A stretch of 51,568 nt of DNA. Origin: Flavobacteriales bacterium. Its GTDB lineage: Bacteria > Bacteroidota > Bacteroidia > Flavobacteriales_E > Vicingaceae. Shown here one piece after another: positions 35,321 through 43,198 of this stretch. How positions within the stretch are numbered: position 1 is the stretch's first letter; every line of letters begins with the position of its first letter. The notes under the pieces were generated by a model, which was given only the letters and a program-made list of their open reading frames with translations, was not told the DNA's origin and made no database searches. The position numbers were made by a program, and so were the translations under genes. Where the stretch lies: positions 1 to 51,568 of the forward strand of contig JABWCF010000019.1 in assembly GCA_013359255.1 (NCBI GenBank), read 5' to 3'.

Positions 35321-35671
35321 CTACTTTTCTCTCGCAGTTTTTCCGGCTGAAGTAAAAATAGCAGTTAATTCTTTTGCTTCATTTAAGATATTATTAAATT
35401 CCGCTTTATTCTCGTTATATAACTCTTGTATAATTTCAAGCCAAAAACAACACTCATCAGCTTCTTCCTCAACTATTTTTAATTTATTTATAAAATCAGC
35501 TTTCGATTTTGCTCTGCAACATGCCCTATAATTAGCAGCTACAGAACTTGCTGCTTTGATTAATTGATATGAAATTATATCCGTTTCTTTTGTTTTTGGA
35601 AAAGTTCGTAATATTAAAATTGTTTGAATAGCAAACTTTTTAGTTCTGCTTTTTAACTCTTGCTGATTCAT
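35321..35671 (-). CDS. Four-helix-bundle protein (23S rRNA intervening-sequence protein family)
   Basis: 116 residues, all helical. It has ELKSRTKKFAIQTILILRTFP at the N-terminus, SYQLIKAASSVAANYRACCRAKSKADF near residue 38, and KLKIVEEEADECCFWLEII near residue 68, the pattern of the S23/TIGR02436 family. Such genes are known inside 23S rRNA intervening sequences and as scattered stand-alone genes in Bacteroidota; their function is unknown. Here it sits on the same strand between cysD and cysN (42 bases on each side), interrupting the normally adjacent cysDN pair without breaking the operon. Confidence 0.88.
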   Translation of the reverse strand: MNQQELKSRTKKFAIQTILILRTFPKTKETDIISYQLIKAASSVAANYRACCRAKSKADFINKLKIVEEEADECCFWLEIIQELYNENKAEFNNILNEAKELTAIFTSAGKTAREK

Positions 35672-35713
35672 TGGTCTTTTAATTTTAAAATTAAAAATCT
35701 TAACATTTCAAAA

Positions 35714-36619
35714 TCAAAAATACCCTTGCTTCTTCCTGTCTTCCATGGCGGCTTCGCTGCGTTTATCGTCTATACGGCTGCCTCGTTCGGTTACTCTTGT
35801 GGCAGCCACTTCTTCTACAATTTCTTCTAAGGTAGAGGCATTGGAAAGCACCGCTCCGGTACAACTAATATCGCCAATGGTTCTAAAACGCACCTGCATT
35901 TTTTCGGGTTTTTCGTTGGGTTTTAGCGGTATGATATTTTCGTGTGCGTAAATAACACCATCGCGTATAAAACATTCGCGTTGGTGTGTAAAATAAAGCG
36001 AGGGTAATTCTATTTGCTCTAATAAGATGTATTGCCACACGTCCATCTCTGTCCAGTTGCTAATAGGAAAAACCCGAAAGTGTTCGCCAATGTTTTTCTT
36101 TCCGTTAAAAAGATTCCACAGTTCGGGCCGTTGGTTTTTGGGGTCCCACTGTCCGAATTCATCGCGGTGCGAAAAGAAGCGTTCTTTGGCACGGGCCTTT
36201 TCTTCGTCTCTGCGGGCTCCGCCCATGCAGGCATCGAATTTATATTTTTCTATGGTATCTAAAAGGGTAACTGTTTGCAAAGCGTTACGGCTGGCATTAA
36301 AGCCTTTTTCTTCGGTTACTTTTCCGCTGTCTATACTTTCTTGCACTGAACCCACAATAAGGTTTACTCCATTTTTCTTTACCAAGTCATCTCTAAAATC
36401 GAGCGTTTCTTTAAAGTTATGTCCGGTATCTACATGCACTAACGGAAAAGGAACTTTAGCCGGCCAAAAAGCTTTTTTAGCCAAGTGGAAACAAACGATA
36501 CTGTCTTTTCCGCCCGAAAAAAGCAGTGCAGGATTTTCGAACTGTGCAGCTACTTCGCGAAGTACATAAATACTTTCGGCTTCTAATTCTTTAAGGTGTG
36601 TAAGGTGGTATTTATTCAT
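35714..36619 (-). CDS. cysD: Sulfate adenylyltransferase subunit 2
   Basis: CysD is the ATP pyrophosphatase-fold catalytic subunit that adenylates sulfate. The 301-residue protein has the PP-loop SGGKDSIVCFHLAKKAF near residue 36, HVDTGHNFKETLDFRD near residue 63, GGARRDEEKARAKERFFS near residue 133, and the C-terminal RGSRIDDKRSEAAMEDRKKQGYF, which is the conserved tail. It overlaps the cysC stop by 8 bases, so the two are translationally coupled. Confidence 0.97.
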   Translation of the reverse strand: MNKYHLTHLKELEAESIYVLREVAAQFENPALLFSGGKDSIVCFHLAKKAFWPAKVPFPLVHVDTGHNFKETLDFRDDLVKKNGVNLIVGSVQESIDSGKVTEEKGFNASRNALQTVTLLDTIEKYKFDACMGGARRDEEKARAKERFFSHRDEFGQWDPKNQRPELWNLFNGKKNIGEHFRVFPISNWTEMDVWQYILLEQIELPSLYFTHQRECFIRDGVIYAHENIIPLKPNEKPEKMQVRFRTIGDISCTGAVLSNASTLEEIVEEVAATRVTERGSRIDDKRSEAAMEDRKKQGYF

Positions 36620-37220
36620 GCGAATATTGAATTTTTGGCAATAAAAAATGTATTATTTCTTGAACCGTTTCTTCCACATTTCGGCCTTCGGTTTTTATTT
36701 CCAGTGCGGGGTTTTCGGGAGCTTCAAACGGTTGGTGTATGCCTGTAAAATCTTTTATTTCTCCTGCTCTGGCTTTTTTATATAAGCCTTTTACATCGCG
36801 TTGCTCGCAAATGGCTAAGGGAGTATTTACAAAAATTTCGATAAAATCAGATTCGCCAATAATGTTACGTGCCTTTTGACGTATGGCTTTGGTAGGACTT
36901 ACAAAAGAGCAAAAACAAATTACACCTGCCTGCACAAAAAGTTTGGCTACCTCGGCAATTCTGCGTATGTTCTCTTGGCGGTCTTCTTCGCTGAACCCTA
37001 AATTATTGTTAATGCCGGCACGTACATTATCCCCATCTAACAATTGAGTAATAAACCCTTTTTCAAAAAGTGCTTTTTCGAGAGCAATGGCAATGGTAGA
37101 TTTGCCGGAACCCGATAAACCGGTAAACCAAATTACCTTTGCCCTTTGATTCATTAATTTTTCCTTATCGGCACGTTGCAGGGTTTTTTCAAAAATGGGG
37201 TGTATATTTTCGCCTTGCAT
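36612..37220 (-). CDS. cysC: Adenylyl-sulfate kinase
   Basis: CysC phosphorylates APS to PAPS. The P-loop GLSGSGKSTIAIALEKAL is followed by DGDNVRAGINNNLGFSEEDRQENIRR and FVSPTKAIRQKAR, all family signatures. The frame is open from 37241, but the ATG at 37220 (MQGENIHPIFEKTLQRADKE) starts the normal Bacteroidota N-terminus, and the first seven codons of the longer frame coincide with a TATATTTG promoter-like box. First gene of cysC-cysD-orf-cysN. No reductase genes (cysH, cysI) follow, so PAPS may feed reduction encoded elsewhere or sulfation of surface glycans. Confidence 0.95.
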   Translation of the reverse strand: MQGENIHPIFEKTLQRADKEKLMNQRAKVIWFTGLSGSGKSTIAIALEKALFEKGFITQLLDGDNVRAGINNNLGFSEEDRQENIRRIAEVAKLFVQAGVICFCSFVSPTKAIRQKARNIIGESDFIEIFVNTPLAICEQRDVKGLYKKARAGEIKDFTGIHQPFEAPENPALEIKTEGRNVEETVQEIIHFLLPKIQYSHE

Positions 37221-37227
37221 ATTGGTG

Positions 37228-37235
37228 CAAATATA
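37228..37235 (-). promoter_or_regulatory. Candidate -7 box (TATATTTG) of the cys operon
   Basis: On the minus strand TATATTTG matches TAnnTTTG and ends seven bases before the ATG at 37220. TTA rather than TTG is found 19 bases upstream (37257-37255). A transcript from here would be nearly leaderless. Confidence 0.4.
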
Positions 37236-37367
37236 CTCCATAAATTACACCTTGTAATCTTTTCTAAAAAACAGGATTAAAGTTACTTACTCGCTTTAAT
37301 TTTTAATGTAATAGAGAATATTTAAACGCGTTCCTGTATGCTAAAAACCATAGGTAATAATAGTTTT

Positions 37368-37478
37368 TTACTTTGATAAAATTATTTTTTCTTTATGTAG
37401 GTGTTTTCCTTCGTTTAGTATAATAAAATATATACCATCGGCTAATGCAGATATCTCTAGTGAGGTTGTTTTTTCCAT
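37368..37478 (-). pseudogene. Detached T9SS type A C-terminal sorting-domain remnant
   Basis: Downstream of the 313-residue gene at 37489, in another frame, the minus strand encodes TSLEISALADGIYFIILNEG then HLHKEKIILSK and stop (37368-37370). This is the end of a type A T9SS sorting domain (GIYF...KKIILSK). The preceding part of the domain (the VYPNP box and middle strands) is missing. It is most likely the original C-terminus of the 37489 gene, cut off by an internal deletion plus frame change. Confidence 0.7.
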
Positions 37479-37488
37479 TATTCTTTTT

Positions 37489-38430
37489 TCATATACTATT
37501 GTTTACAACTGCCGGTGGGCAAGGTCCATTTCCACAAAGCTCTATTACCATGTGAACAAAGGAGTTTGGCTCATATACTGTACCTGGCAATATATTTATG
37601 GTATTTGCTGCCTTTGTAATTGTTTTAGAGCCAGAGCGAAAATAAACGGGACCAACCGGCTGGGTATTATCGTGGTTTTCGCCTATGGTAATATAATCCG
37701 ATGCTTGAAACAGCATATCGGTATTAAACTCGGTGTTTTGAAATTTCCAATAGGGTGGGCAGGCGTGTTCGTTGAGTTTTAAAATTCGGATATCATCAAC
37801 TTGATAATTTAATGGCAGTTCATCATGATTAAATAATCCAACACCTATGTATTCGTGTTCGGCAAAATGGGTAGTATATTTTGAAATCTTTTTCCATTTA
37901 TTTGTTTCAAGAAATAATGGAGCCATTACAGAACTACTTAAACCACTTTCTATGTTGGAGTAGATATCATCTTTAGTACCACATTGTTTTGGATGATTTT
38001 TGTAAAATTTCAACCCTAATTCAATGTAATTTTGAGAACCCATGTACAAATAATACTCTGTATAATAGTTTATATTTTTTTGAATTTTTTCTTTTAACTT
38101 CCCAATCAGAAACTCACTGTGTCCTCCTCTGCCAATTCTATCTCCTGTCCTTGCCCAATTCACACAAAGATTATCAGATGTGCCAACACCAGGGATCATC
38201 CCATCTAAATTACAATGCCACCCAGGGCGTATTGGATAGGTCCATCCAGGAAAATTATTCCAGTATGCTTTTACATTAGAATAATTATCCGTTGGACAAA
38301 ACCCGTTACCCATAAATAAACAATCAGGATTTATAGCATCTTCAAAACTGCCATTTTCTACAATGTTATTTTGTGCAGAAAGATTATATCCCAAAAACAC
38401 ACAAAGGAATAGTAGAATTTCTTTTTTCAT
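37489..38430 (-). CDS. Secreted surface protein, C-terminally truncated (lost its T9SS domain)
   Basis: 313 residues with a signal peptide (MKKEILLFLCVFLGYNLSAQ). The mature protein starts with NIVENGSFE, common in secreted Bacteroidota proteins with a carbohydrate-binding jelly-roll domain (residues about 20-220, ending VDDIRILKL). The second part (SDYITIGENHD...SGSKTITKAANTINILPGTVYEPNSFVHMVIELCG) resembles the short beta domain usually placed just before a T9SS C-terminal domain. The frame stops at NNSI, and a sorting-domain tail follows in another frame at 37368-37478. As it stands the protein would lack a sorting signal. It is last in the cassette led by the gene at 40062. Confidence 0.75.
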   Translation of the reverse strand: MKKEILLFLCVFLGYNLSAQNNIVENGSFEDAINPDCLFMGNGFCPTDNYSNVKAYWNNFPGWTYPIRPGWHCNLDGMIPGVGTSDNLCVNWARTGDRIGRGGHSEFLIGKLKEKIQKNINYYTEYYLYMGSQNYIELGLKFYKNHPKQCGTKDDIYSNIESGLSSSVMAPLFLETNKWKKISKYTTHFAEHEYIGVGLFNHDELPLNYQVDDIRILKLNEHACPPYWKFQNTEFNTDMLFQASDYITIGENHDNTQPVGPVYFRSGSKTITKAANTINILPGTVYEPNSFVHMVIELCGNGPCPPAVVNNSI

Positions 38431-38442
38431 TTTAACTTGGTT

Positions 38443-39042
38443 CTAAAGTTTAAGACCAATCGTTGCCCCTCCCCATGGAAAAAATTTATAGAAATATTTA
38501 AATTTAACCGTATTGTACCCGTAGAGTAAAAACCCGTTTGCAGTCAATCGCACATACATATTTTTTATGTCTTTTTGCAGTCCTATACCAATCGTTGGGG
38601 GTAATTGTACAGCAGGAATATATTGAATGCCTGCATACGTTCCACCAAAATCTCCGCTTGAACTTAAATCGCCTTGTCTAATTTTTTTTCGCAACTCACG
38701 GTCCCTCGGCTCAGGTCTTTGAAGAATAACAAGTGTTCCAACACTTGAAAAGACTTTTATTTTTTTATTCCCAAAAATACAATTAGCGTTTATAGGAAGC
38801 CCGAATGAATAGCCAAAAGGAAAATATTCAAATCCTATTCTTGCTGACCAAGTGGAATGTTTTTTCTTGTAAAAAATATATTCGTACCCTAGGGAATAAA
38901 CAACAGAGCCTCCCCCCAACTCCAAATTAATACTATGCCTGCTTGGTTTGGGTAAAGTGGGCAGGGTATCTTGAGCTGAGGCAACTAAACCAAAAAAATA
39001 TAAAAAACACAGCAATAAAATATATTTACTTATTTTTTTCAT
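38443..39042 (-). CDS. Small outer-membrane beta-barrel protein
   Basis: 199 residues with a signal peptide (ending VASAQ) and alternating hydrophobic strands with aromatic girdles (SINLELGGGSVVYSLGYEYIF, WSARIGFEYFPFGYSF), ending in an aromatic strand GGATIGLKL. Its opening (QDTLPTLPK...LELGGGSVVYSLGYEYIF) is similar to the 159-residue protein at 46531 (QDTLQTPKQ...FAGTSFLYSVNYERIF), so the two are paralogues, one in each surface-protein cassette. No enzymatic motif is seen. It overlaps the end of the frameshifted leader gene by 17 bases. Confidence 0.75.
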   Translation of the reverse strand: MKKISKYILLLCFLYFFGLVASAQDTLPTLPKPSRHSINLELGGGSVVYSLGYEYIFYKKKHSTWSARIGFEYFPFGYSFGLPINANCIFGNKKIKVFSSVGTLVILQRPEPRDRELRKKIRQGDLSSSGDFGGTYAGIQYIPAVQLPPTIGIGLQKDIKNMYVRLTANGFLLYGYNTVKFKYFYKFFPWGGATIGLKL

Positions 39043-40062
39043 TCTTATTCTGTTGTTTTAAATCCTCTATTTCCTTTTGCTGCTGTATAATGTATAGCGT
39101 TAGCTCTTCTATTTTTTCGAGCAGTTTTACTTGCAACTCCCCTATGCCTATTCCATTTTCTTTTACTTCATTGGCATTGGGCATATTGGGTAAATGGCCA
39201 TGTTGCAGTATATACGTTTCTACCTTGGTAATGGTTTTCAGTTTGTAACTTGTGCTAAACACATAATCGGGAAATGCGGGTATATTTACTTTCCCTTCCC
39301 GAAAATGCACTATACCATTGCCATCAATAACTAATCGGTACTTATCGTTGCCTTGTTTTGTGTTATCTTCCAATACAAATGTGCTCCGTTATTATCTTGC
39401 CCTAGTCGAAGTGAACTGATTAGATTTTGCCCCAGTTGATAATTTATTTCGGCAGGTTGAGATTGGTTGTTAGCTAACAGAATATTCGGTTTAATTGTTC
39501 CGGTGGTGGCAATATGCAATTTATGCGAAGGGGTGGTTGTGCCTATGCCTACTTTATCATCGAACAAGGCATTGCCACCGCTTATGTGTAATTTTCCCAT
39601 GGGCGTTTCCGAACCTACGCCCAAATTGCCATATTGCGGGCATAAAATAATATTTAACTTACCGTTTGTTGTGCTTGTATTATGCCCCCATGCATCTAGT
39701 TTAGGAGCACATAGCGGCATAGGTTCATCATCATTGCTGCCAATATCGCCAATGCTTGTGCCCGATATTTTTCCTTGCTTGTCTATGGTAAGTATTTTCA
39801 TAAAATAACCGGTATCCTTTAGTGCATTAAAATATACTTCGTTGCCTACGTATAAATTTCCACTAACCCGCAAGTTATTATTTACATGAGCCGAATCGGA
39901 AATGGTAAGGCTGCTATCTACGGTTAGGTTTCCGCTTATTTGGCTTTGCCCTATTACTTGAAAATTACAGCTGGGATTATTGGTGCCTACTCCTACAAAA
40001 CCTGTATCGGACAGGGTGTTGGGCAGGTTTTGGCTAATGGCCGAAAGGGTAAATATGCTCAT
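39026..40062 (-). pseudogene. Tail-fibre-like surface protein, interrupted by one frameshift
   Basis: Two frames make one protein: 40062-39331 (start MSIFTLSAISQN) and 39373-39026. The first has VGVGTNNPSCNFQVIGQSQISGN and VGIGTTTPSHKLHI repeats, the trimeric beta-helix pattern of tail-fibre-like Bacteroidota proteins. The second has NIPAFPDYVFSTSYKLKTIT, HGHLPNMPNANEV and a C-terminal coiled coil LLEKIEELTLYIIQQQKE. The frames meet near 39370, where TGGAAGAT would need one more base; the paralogue at 50370-51535 reads continuously there (WSFEDRTKQG). Upstream of 40062 the same frame continues as KISLLCFF, completing a signal peptide, but has no start codon: see the poly-C tract at 40096-40110. 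Confidence 0.8.
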
Positions 40063-40095
40063 AAAAAAGCATAATAAACTAATTTTTAGATAATT
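39901..40095. repeat. Paralogous repeat, copy 1 (5' end of tail-fibre-like gene)
   Basis: These 195 bases match 51374-51568 without gaps and with about seven differences counted by eye. They cover the first part of the tail-fibre-like gene and its leader up to the G-rich tract. Confidence 0.9.
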
Positions 40096-40110
40096 GGGGG
40101 GAGGGGGGGG
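40096..40110. promoter_or_regulatory. Homopolymer tract G6-A-G8 (C8-T-C6 on the coding strand), candidate contingency tract
   Basis: In this AT-rich sequence the run is striking. On the minus strand it lies between an ATG at 40147-40145 and the signal-peptide frame of the tail-fibre-like gene. From that ATG the present tract length leads to TAA after ATT ATC; one additional C would join it in frame to NYLKISLLCFF-MSIF. Slippage could thus switch expression. A TTG-N21-TAACTTTA promoter-like pair lies just upstream on the minus strand. Confidence 0.5.
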
Positions 40111-40256
40111 TAAATGTACCCTTGTTGTTTTTGTGTGGTGTGTGCATGGTGTAAATTTTTATGCAAGTAAAGTTAACGAAATATTTTTGAGAATTGCAAC
40201 TAGTTTAATATGGTAATGAAAGGAATGACTCATTACTTTTTAATCAAGCTAAATCC

Positions 40257-40264
40257 TATCTTTG
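40257..40264 (+). promoter_or_regulatory. Candidate -7 box (TATCTTTG) for deoC
   Basis: TATCTTTG fits TAnnTTTG and lies 19 bases before the deoC ATG. The expected TTG is not found 19 bases upstream, so only the -7 element supports it. Confidence 0.45.
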
Positions 40265-40283
40265 AAACACTTTTTTTTAGAGA

Positions 40284-41195
40284 ATGAAAAAAACAACGAA
40301 TACTCTTTTACCAATTTCTTCTCCTACGGTTGACCAAGTAGGAGTGGAAGAACGCTGTGCCAAGTTTACCTCGCGAAGCATAAAAACAGAAACCAAAATA
40401 CAAGGGCTGAAAATGGTGCTGAGCATGATAGATCTTACCACGCTTGAAGGTGCCGACACCCCCGGAAAAGTAAAACAACTTTGCTACAAAGCCATGCACC
40501 CACACGATGCTGTTTCGGATTTGCCCACTACGGCAGCCGTTTGCGTTTATCCGAGTATGGTAAAGGTGGCTAAAAAAGAATTGGAGGGCAGTGGAGTAAA
40601 AGTGGCTGCCGTGTCTACCGCCTTCCCTTCGGGGCAAGCTCCACTCAATGTAAAAATTGCCGATACCAAGTTTGCTTTAGACCAAGGAGCAGACGAAATT
40701 GATATGGTTATTTCCAGAGGAAAATTTTTGTGCGGGGAATACCAATTCGTTTTCGATGAAATTGCGAAGATAAAGGAGCTATGTGGCAACATTCGTCTTA
40801 AAGTTATTTTAGAAACAGGCGAACTGGGGAGCTTAGATGATGTTCGCAAAGCCAGCGATATCGCCCTATATGCCGGTGCCGATTTTATAAAAACCAGTAC
40901 CGGAAAAATTTCTCCTGCTGCTACCATGCCCGTAACACTAGTGATGTTGGAAGCCATTAAAGATTTTTATTTCAAAACAAATAAAATGAGAGGCATGAAA
41001 CCTGCCGGTGGCATTTCTACCGCTAAAAGTGCATTGCATTATTTGGTAATGGTAAAAGAAACACTGGGCGAAGAATGGCTAACCAACGAATGGTTTCGCT
41101 TTGGTGCCAGCCGCCTGGCAAACGATGTACTGATGCAAATTGTAAAACAAAAAACAGGCATTTACCACAGTGTCGATTATTTTTCTAAAGACTAA
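40284..41195 (+). CDS. deoC: Deoxyribose-phosphate aldolase
   Basis: DeoC splits 2-deoxyribose 5-phosphate into glyceraldehyde 3-phosphate and acetaldehyde. The 303-residue protein has MIDLTTLEGADTPGKVKQLC near residue 48, AAVCVYPSMV, EIDMVISRGKFLCGEY near residue 138, KVILETGEL near residue 173, the Schiff-base lysine in ADFIKTSTGK near residue 199, and KPAGGISTA near residue 240. It is of the longer type with an N-terminal extension of about 30 residues. It is followed after 3 bases by an aldehyde dehydrogenase that could oxidise the acetaldehyde formed. Confidence 0.96.
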   Translation: MKKTTNTLLPISSPTVDQVGVEERCAKFTSRSIKTETKIQGLKMVLSMIDLTTLEGADTPGKVKQLCYKAMHPHDAVSDLPTTAAVCVYPSMVKVAKKELEGSGVKVAAVSTAFPSGQAPLNVKIADTKFALDQGADEIDMVISRGKFLCGEYQFVFDEIAKIKELCGNIRLKVILETGELGSLDDVRKASDIALYAGADFIKTSTGKISPAATMPVTLVMLEAIKDFYFKTNKMRGMKPAGGISTAKSALHYLVMVKETLGEEWLTNEWFRFGASRLANDVLMQIVKQKTGIYHSVDYFSKD

Positions 41196-41198
41196 CTT

Positions 41199-42659
41199 AT
41201 GGCAAAAAATATAAAAACAAAAGAACTAACGGAGTGGAACTATGCTCCTGCACCCGAAAGCAAATCCATTGCAAATATTGCTCCCCGTTACGAGTTGTTT
41301 ATTGATGGGGGATTTGTAAAACCAAGTTCCGGCAGGTATTTTTCTACCATTAACCCTGCCACAGAAGAAAAACTGAGTGAAATTGCCGAAGCCAACGAAA
41401 ACGATGTAGATAAAGCCGTAAAAGCAGCCCGCAAAGCATTTACTATCTGGAGCAAGATTCCGGCTAAAGAACGTGCCAAATACCTTTACCGCATTGCCCG
41501 TATGATACAGGAACGCACCAGAGAATTTGCTGTTATTGAAACCTTAGATGGGGGCAAACCCATTAAGGAAAGTCGCGATTTTGATGTACCCTTGGCTGCC
41601 AATCATTTTTTTTATTATGCAGGCTGGGCCGATAAGTTAGAATACGCCTTCCCCGGAAAAAATCCAAAACCATTGGGCGTAGCCGGACAAATTATTCCAT
41701 GGAATTTTCCCTTGCTTATGGCGGCATGGAAAATTGCTCCTGCCTTGGCTTGCGGAAATACTGTAGTGCTGAAACCGGCCGAAACGACCTCCCTAACGGC
41801 CTTAAAACTGGCGGAGCTTTTTCGCGATGCTGATTTACCCGCTGGAGTAGTAAACATTGTTACCGGAGCAGGAAAAACCGGAGCAGCTATTGTAAACCAC
41901 CCGGGTATTGATAAAATTGCATTTACAGGCTCTACGCAAGTAGGAAAAATCATTCAGAAAGCCATTGCCGGAACCAACAAAAAAGCCACCTTGGAATTAG
42001 GTGGAAAAGCCGCCAATATTATTTTCGAAGATGCTCCCATAGACCAGGCGGTAGAAGGAGTTATAAACGGAATATTTTTTAATCAGGGGCATGTATGCTG
42101 TGCCGGTTCGCGTTTATTTGTGCAGGAAAGCGTTTTTTCCGAAGTAATAAAAAAACTAAAACACCGCATGAAAAGTTTGCAGGTGGGTAATCCCTTAGAT
42201 AAAAACACCGATGTGGGAGCCATCAATTCTAAAGAACAATACCAAACCATTTGCAAGTATTTAGAATACGGAGTAAAAGACGGTGCCGAAATTTTCTTTC
42301 ATTCCTGCGAACTGCCTAAAAAAGGCTATTGGGTTCGTCCTACTTTATTTTTAAATGTAGCCCAATCGCACCGCATTGCACAGGAAGAAATTTTTGGCCC
42401 GGTGTTGGCCGTGCAAACTTTCCGCACCATAGCCGAAGGATTAGAAAAAGCCAACAATACACCTTTTGGCTTATCGGCAGGGGTATGGACCGACAAGGGT
42501 TCCAAAATTTTTAATTTAACTACGAAACTACGTGCGGGTGTAGTGTGGGCAAATACCTACAATAAATTCGACCCCACTTCGCCCTTTGGCGGATACAAAG
42601 AAAGCGGATTTGGCCGCGAAGGCGGATTGCATGGGCTGATGCCCTATCTTACCTTTTAA
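41199..42659 (+). CDS. NAD-dependent aldehyde dehydrogenase, catalytic partner
   Basis: A full-length 486-residue ALDH-superfamily enzyme. IIPWNFPLLMAAWKIAPALACGNTVVLKP near residue 165 and FTGSTQVGKIIQ near residue 247 bind NAD. The general base is Glu266 in LELGGKAA, and the nucleophile is Cys300 in NQGHVCCAGSR. The C-terminal NTYNKFDPTSPFGGYKESGFGREGG is complete. It lies in an operon with deoC, suggesting a role in deoxynucleoside breakdown. With the 292-residue ALDH-like protein at 43860 it resembles the two-domain ALDH16 arrangement split into two genes. Confidence 0.95.
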   Translation: MAKNIKTKELTEWNYAPAPESKSIANIAPRYELFIDGGFVKPSSGRYFSTINPATEEKLSEIAEANENDVDKAVKAARKAFTIWSKIPAKERAKYLYRIARMIQERTREFAVIETLDGGKPIKESRDFDVPLAANHFFYYAGWADKLEYAFPGKNPKPLGVAGQIIPWNFPLLMAAWKIAPALACGNTVVLKPAETTSLTALKLAELFRDADLPAGVVNIVTGAGKTGAAIVNHPGIDKIAFTGSTQVGKIIQKAIAGTNKKATLELGGKAANIIFEDAPIDQAVEGVINGIFFNQGHVCCAGSRLFVQESVFSEVIKKLKHRMKSLQVGNPLDKNTDVGAINSKEQYQTICKYLEYGVKDGAEIFFHSCELPKKGYWVRPTLFLNVAQSHRIAQEEIFGPVLAVQTFRTIAEGLEKANNTPFGLSAGVWTDKGSKIFNLTTKLRAGVVWANTYNKFDPTSPFGGYKESGFGREGGLHGLMPYLTF

Positions 42660-42712
42660 ACTTTTTAACCATAGTGTACCTACAGCCAATAAATAATTTG
42701 TAGGAATTAGAA

Positions 42713-43175
42713 AGATTGCTTCGCTAACGCTCGCAATGACGGCCGAGATTTTGATTCGTCATTGTGAGGGAGGCACGACCGAAGCAATCTGTTTATTTTG
42801 TACTCCGAATTAGAAAGATTGCTTCGCTAATGCTCGCAATGACGGCCGAGATTTTGATTCGTCATTGCGAGGGAGGCACGACCGAAGCAATCTGTTGCAT
42901 TTTACTCCGAATTAGAAAGATTGCTTCGCTAACGCTCGCAATGACGTAGCAAAATTGGAAAGATTGCTTCGGCTCTTTCGTATAAACCGCTTTATTGCCT
43001 CGCAATGACAGCCGAGATTTTGATTCGTCATTGCGAGGGAGGAACGACCGAAGCAATCTGTTTATTTTGTACTCCGAATTAGAAAGATTGCTTCACTGTG
43101 TTCGCAATGACGTAGCAAAATTGGAAAGATTGCTTCGGCTCTTTCGCACAAACTATTTTATTGCCTCGCAATGAC
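42713..43175. repeat. REP-like palindrome cluster, left part (9 units)
   Basis: Three unit types recur. A: AGATTGCTTCGC...CGCAATGAC, 27-28 bases, at 42713, 42816, 42918, 43085. B: 49 bases, AGATTGCTTCGGCTC...CTCGCAATGAC, at 42961 and 43127. C, inverted: GTCATTGCGAGGGAGG...CGAAGCAATCT, 33 bases, at 42758, 42861, 43027. A or B is joined to an inverted C by a constant 17-base spacer (nGCCGAGATTTTGATTC), making a larger inverted repeat. C is joined to the next A by GTTTATTTTGTACTCCGAATTAGA or a close variant, and A to B by GTAGCAAAATTGGAA. This fills 42660-43198; no gene is seen in it. Confidence 0.92.
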
Positions 43176-43186
43176 GGTTAAAAAAT

Positions 43187-43194
43187 TATTTTTG
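43187..43194 (+). promoter_or_regulatory. Candidate -7 box (TATTTTTG) for the GIY-YIG gene
   Basis: TATTTTTG fits TAnnTTTG and ends four bases before the ATG at 43199, so the transcript would be leaderless or almost so. It lies 12 bases after repeat unit B2. No TTG at the right spacing. Confidence 0.35.
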
Positions 43195-43198
43195 CATT

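Noticed and set aside
36027-36569. Plus-strand frame opposite cysD (180 codons)
   Set aside because: Antisense to conserved CysD motifs, no independent support.
42764-42949. Short open frames within the palindromic repeats (also on the minus strand at 42862-43056)
   Set aside because: They are translations of the repeat units (recurring LRIRKIASL), have no homology signal and follow the repeat periodicity.
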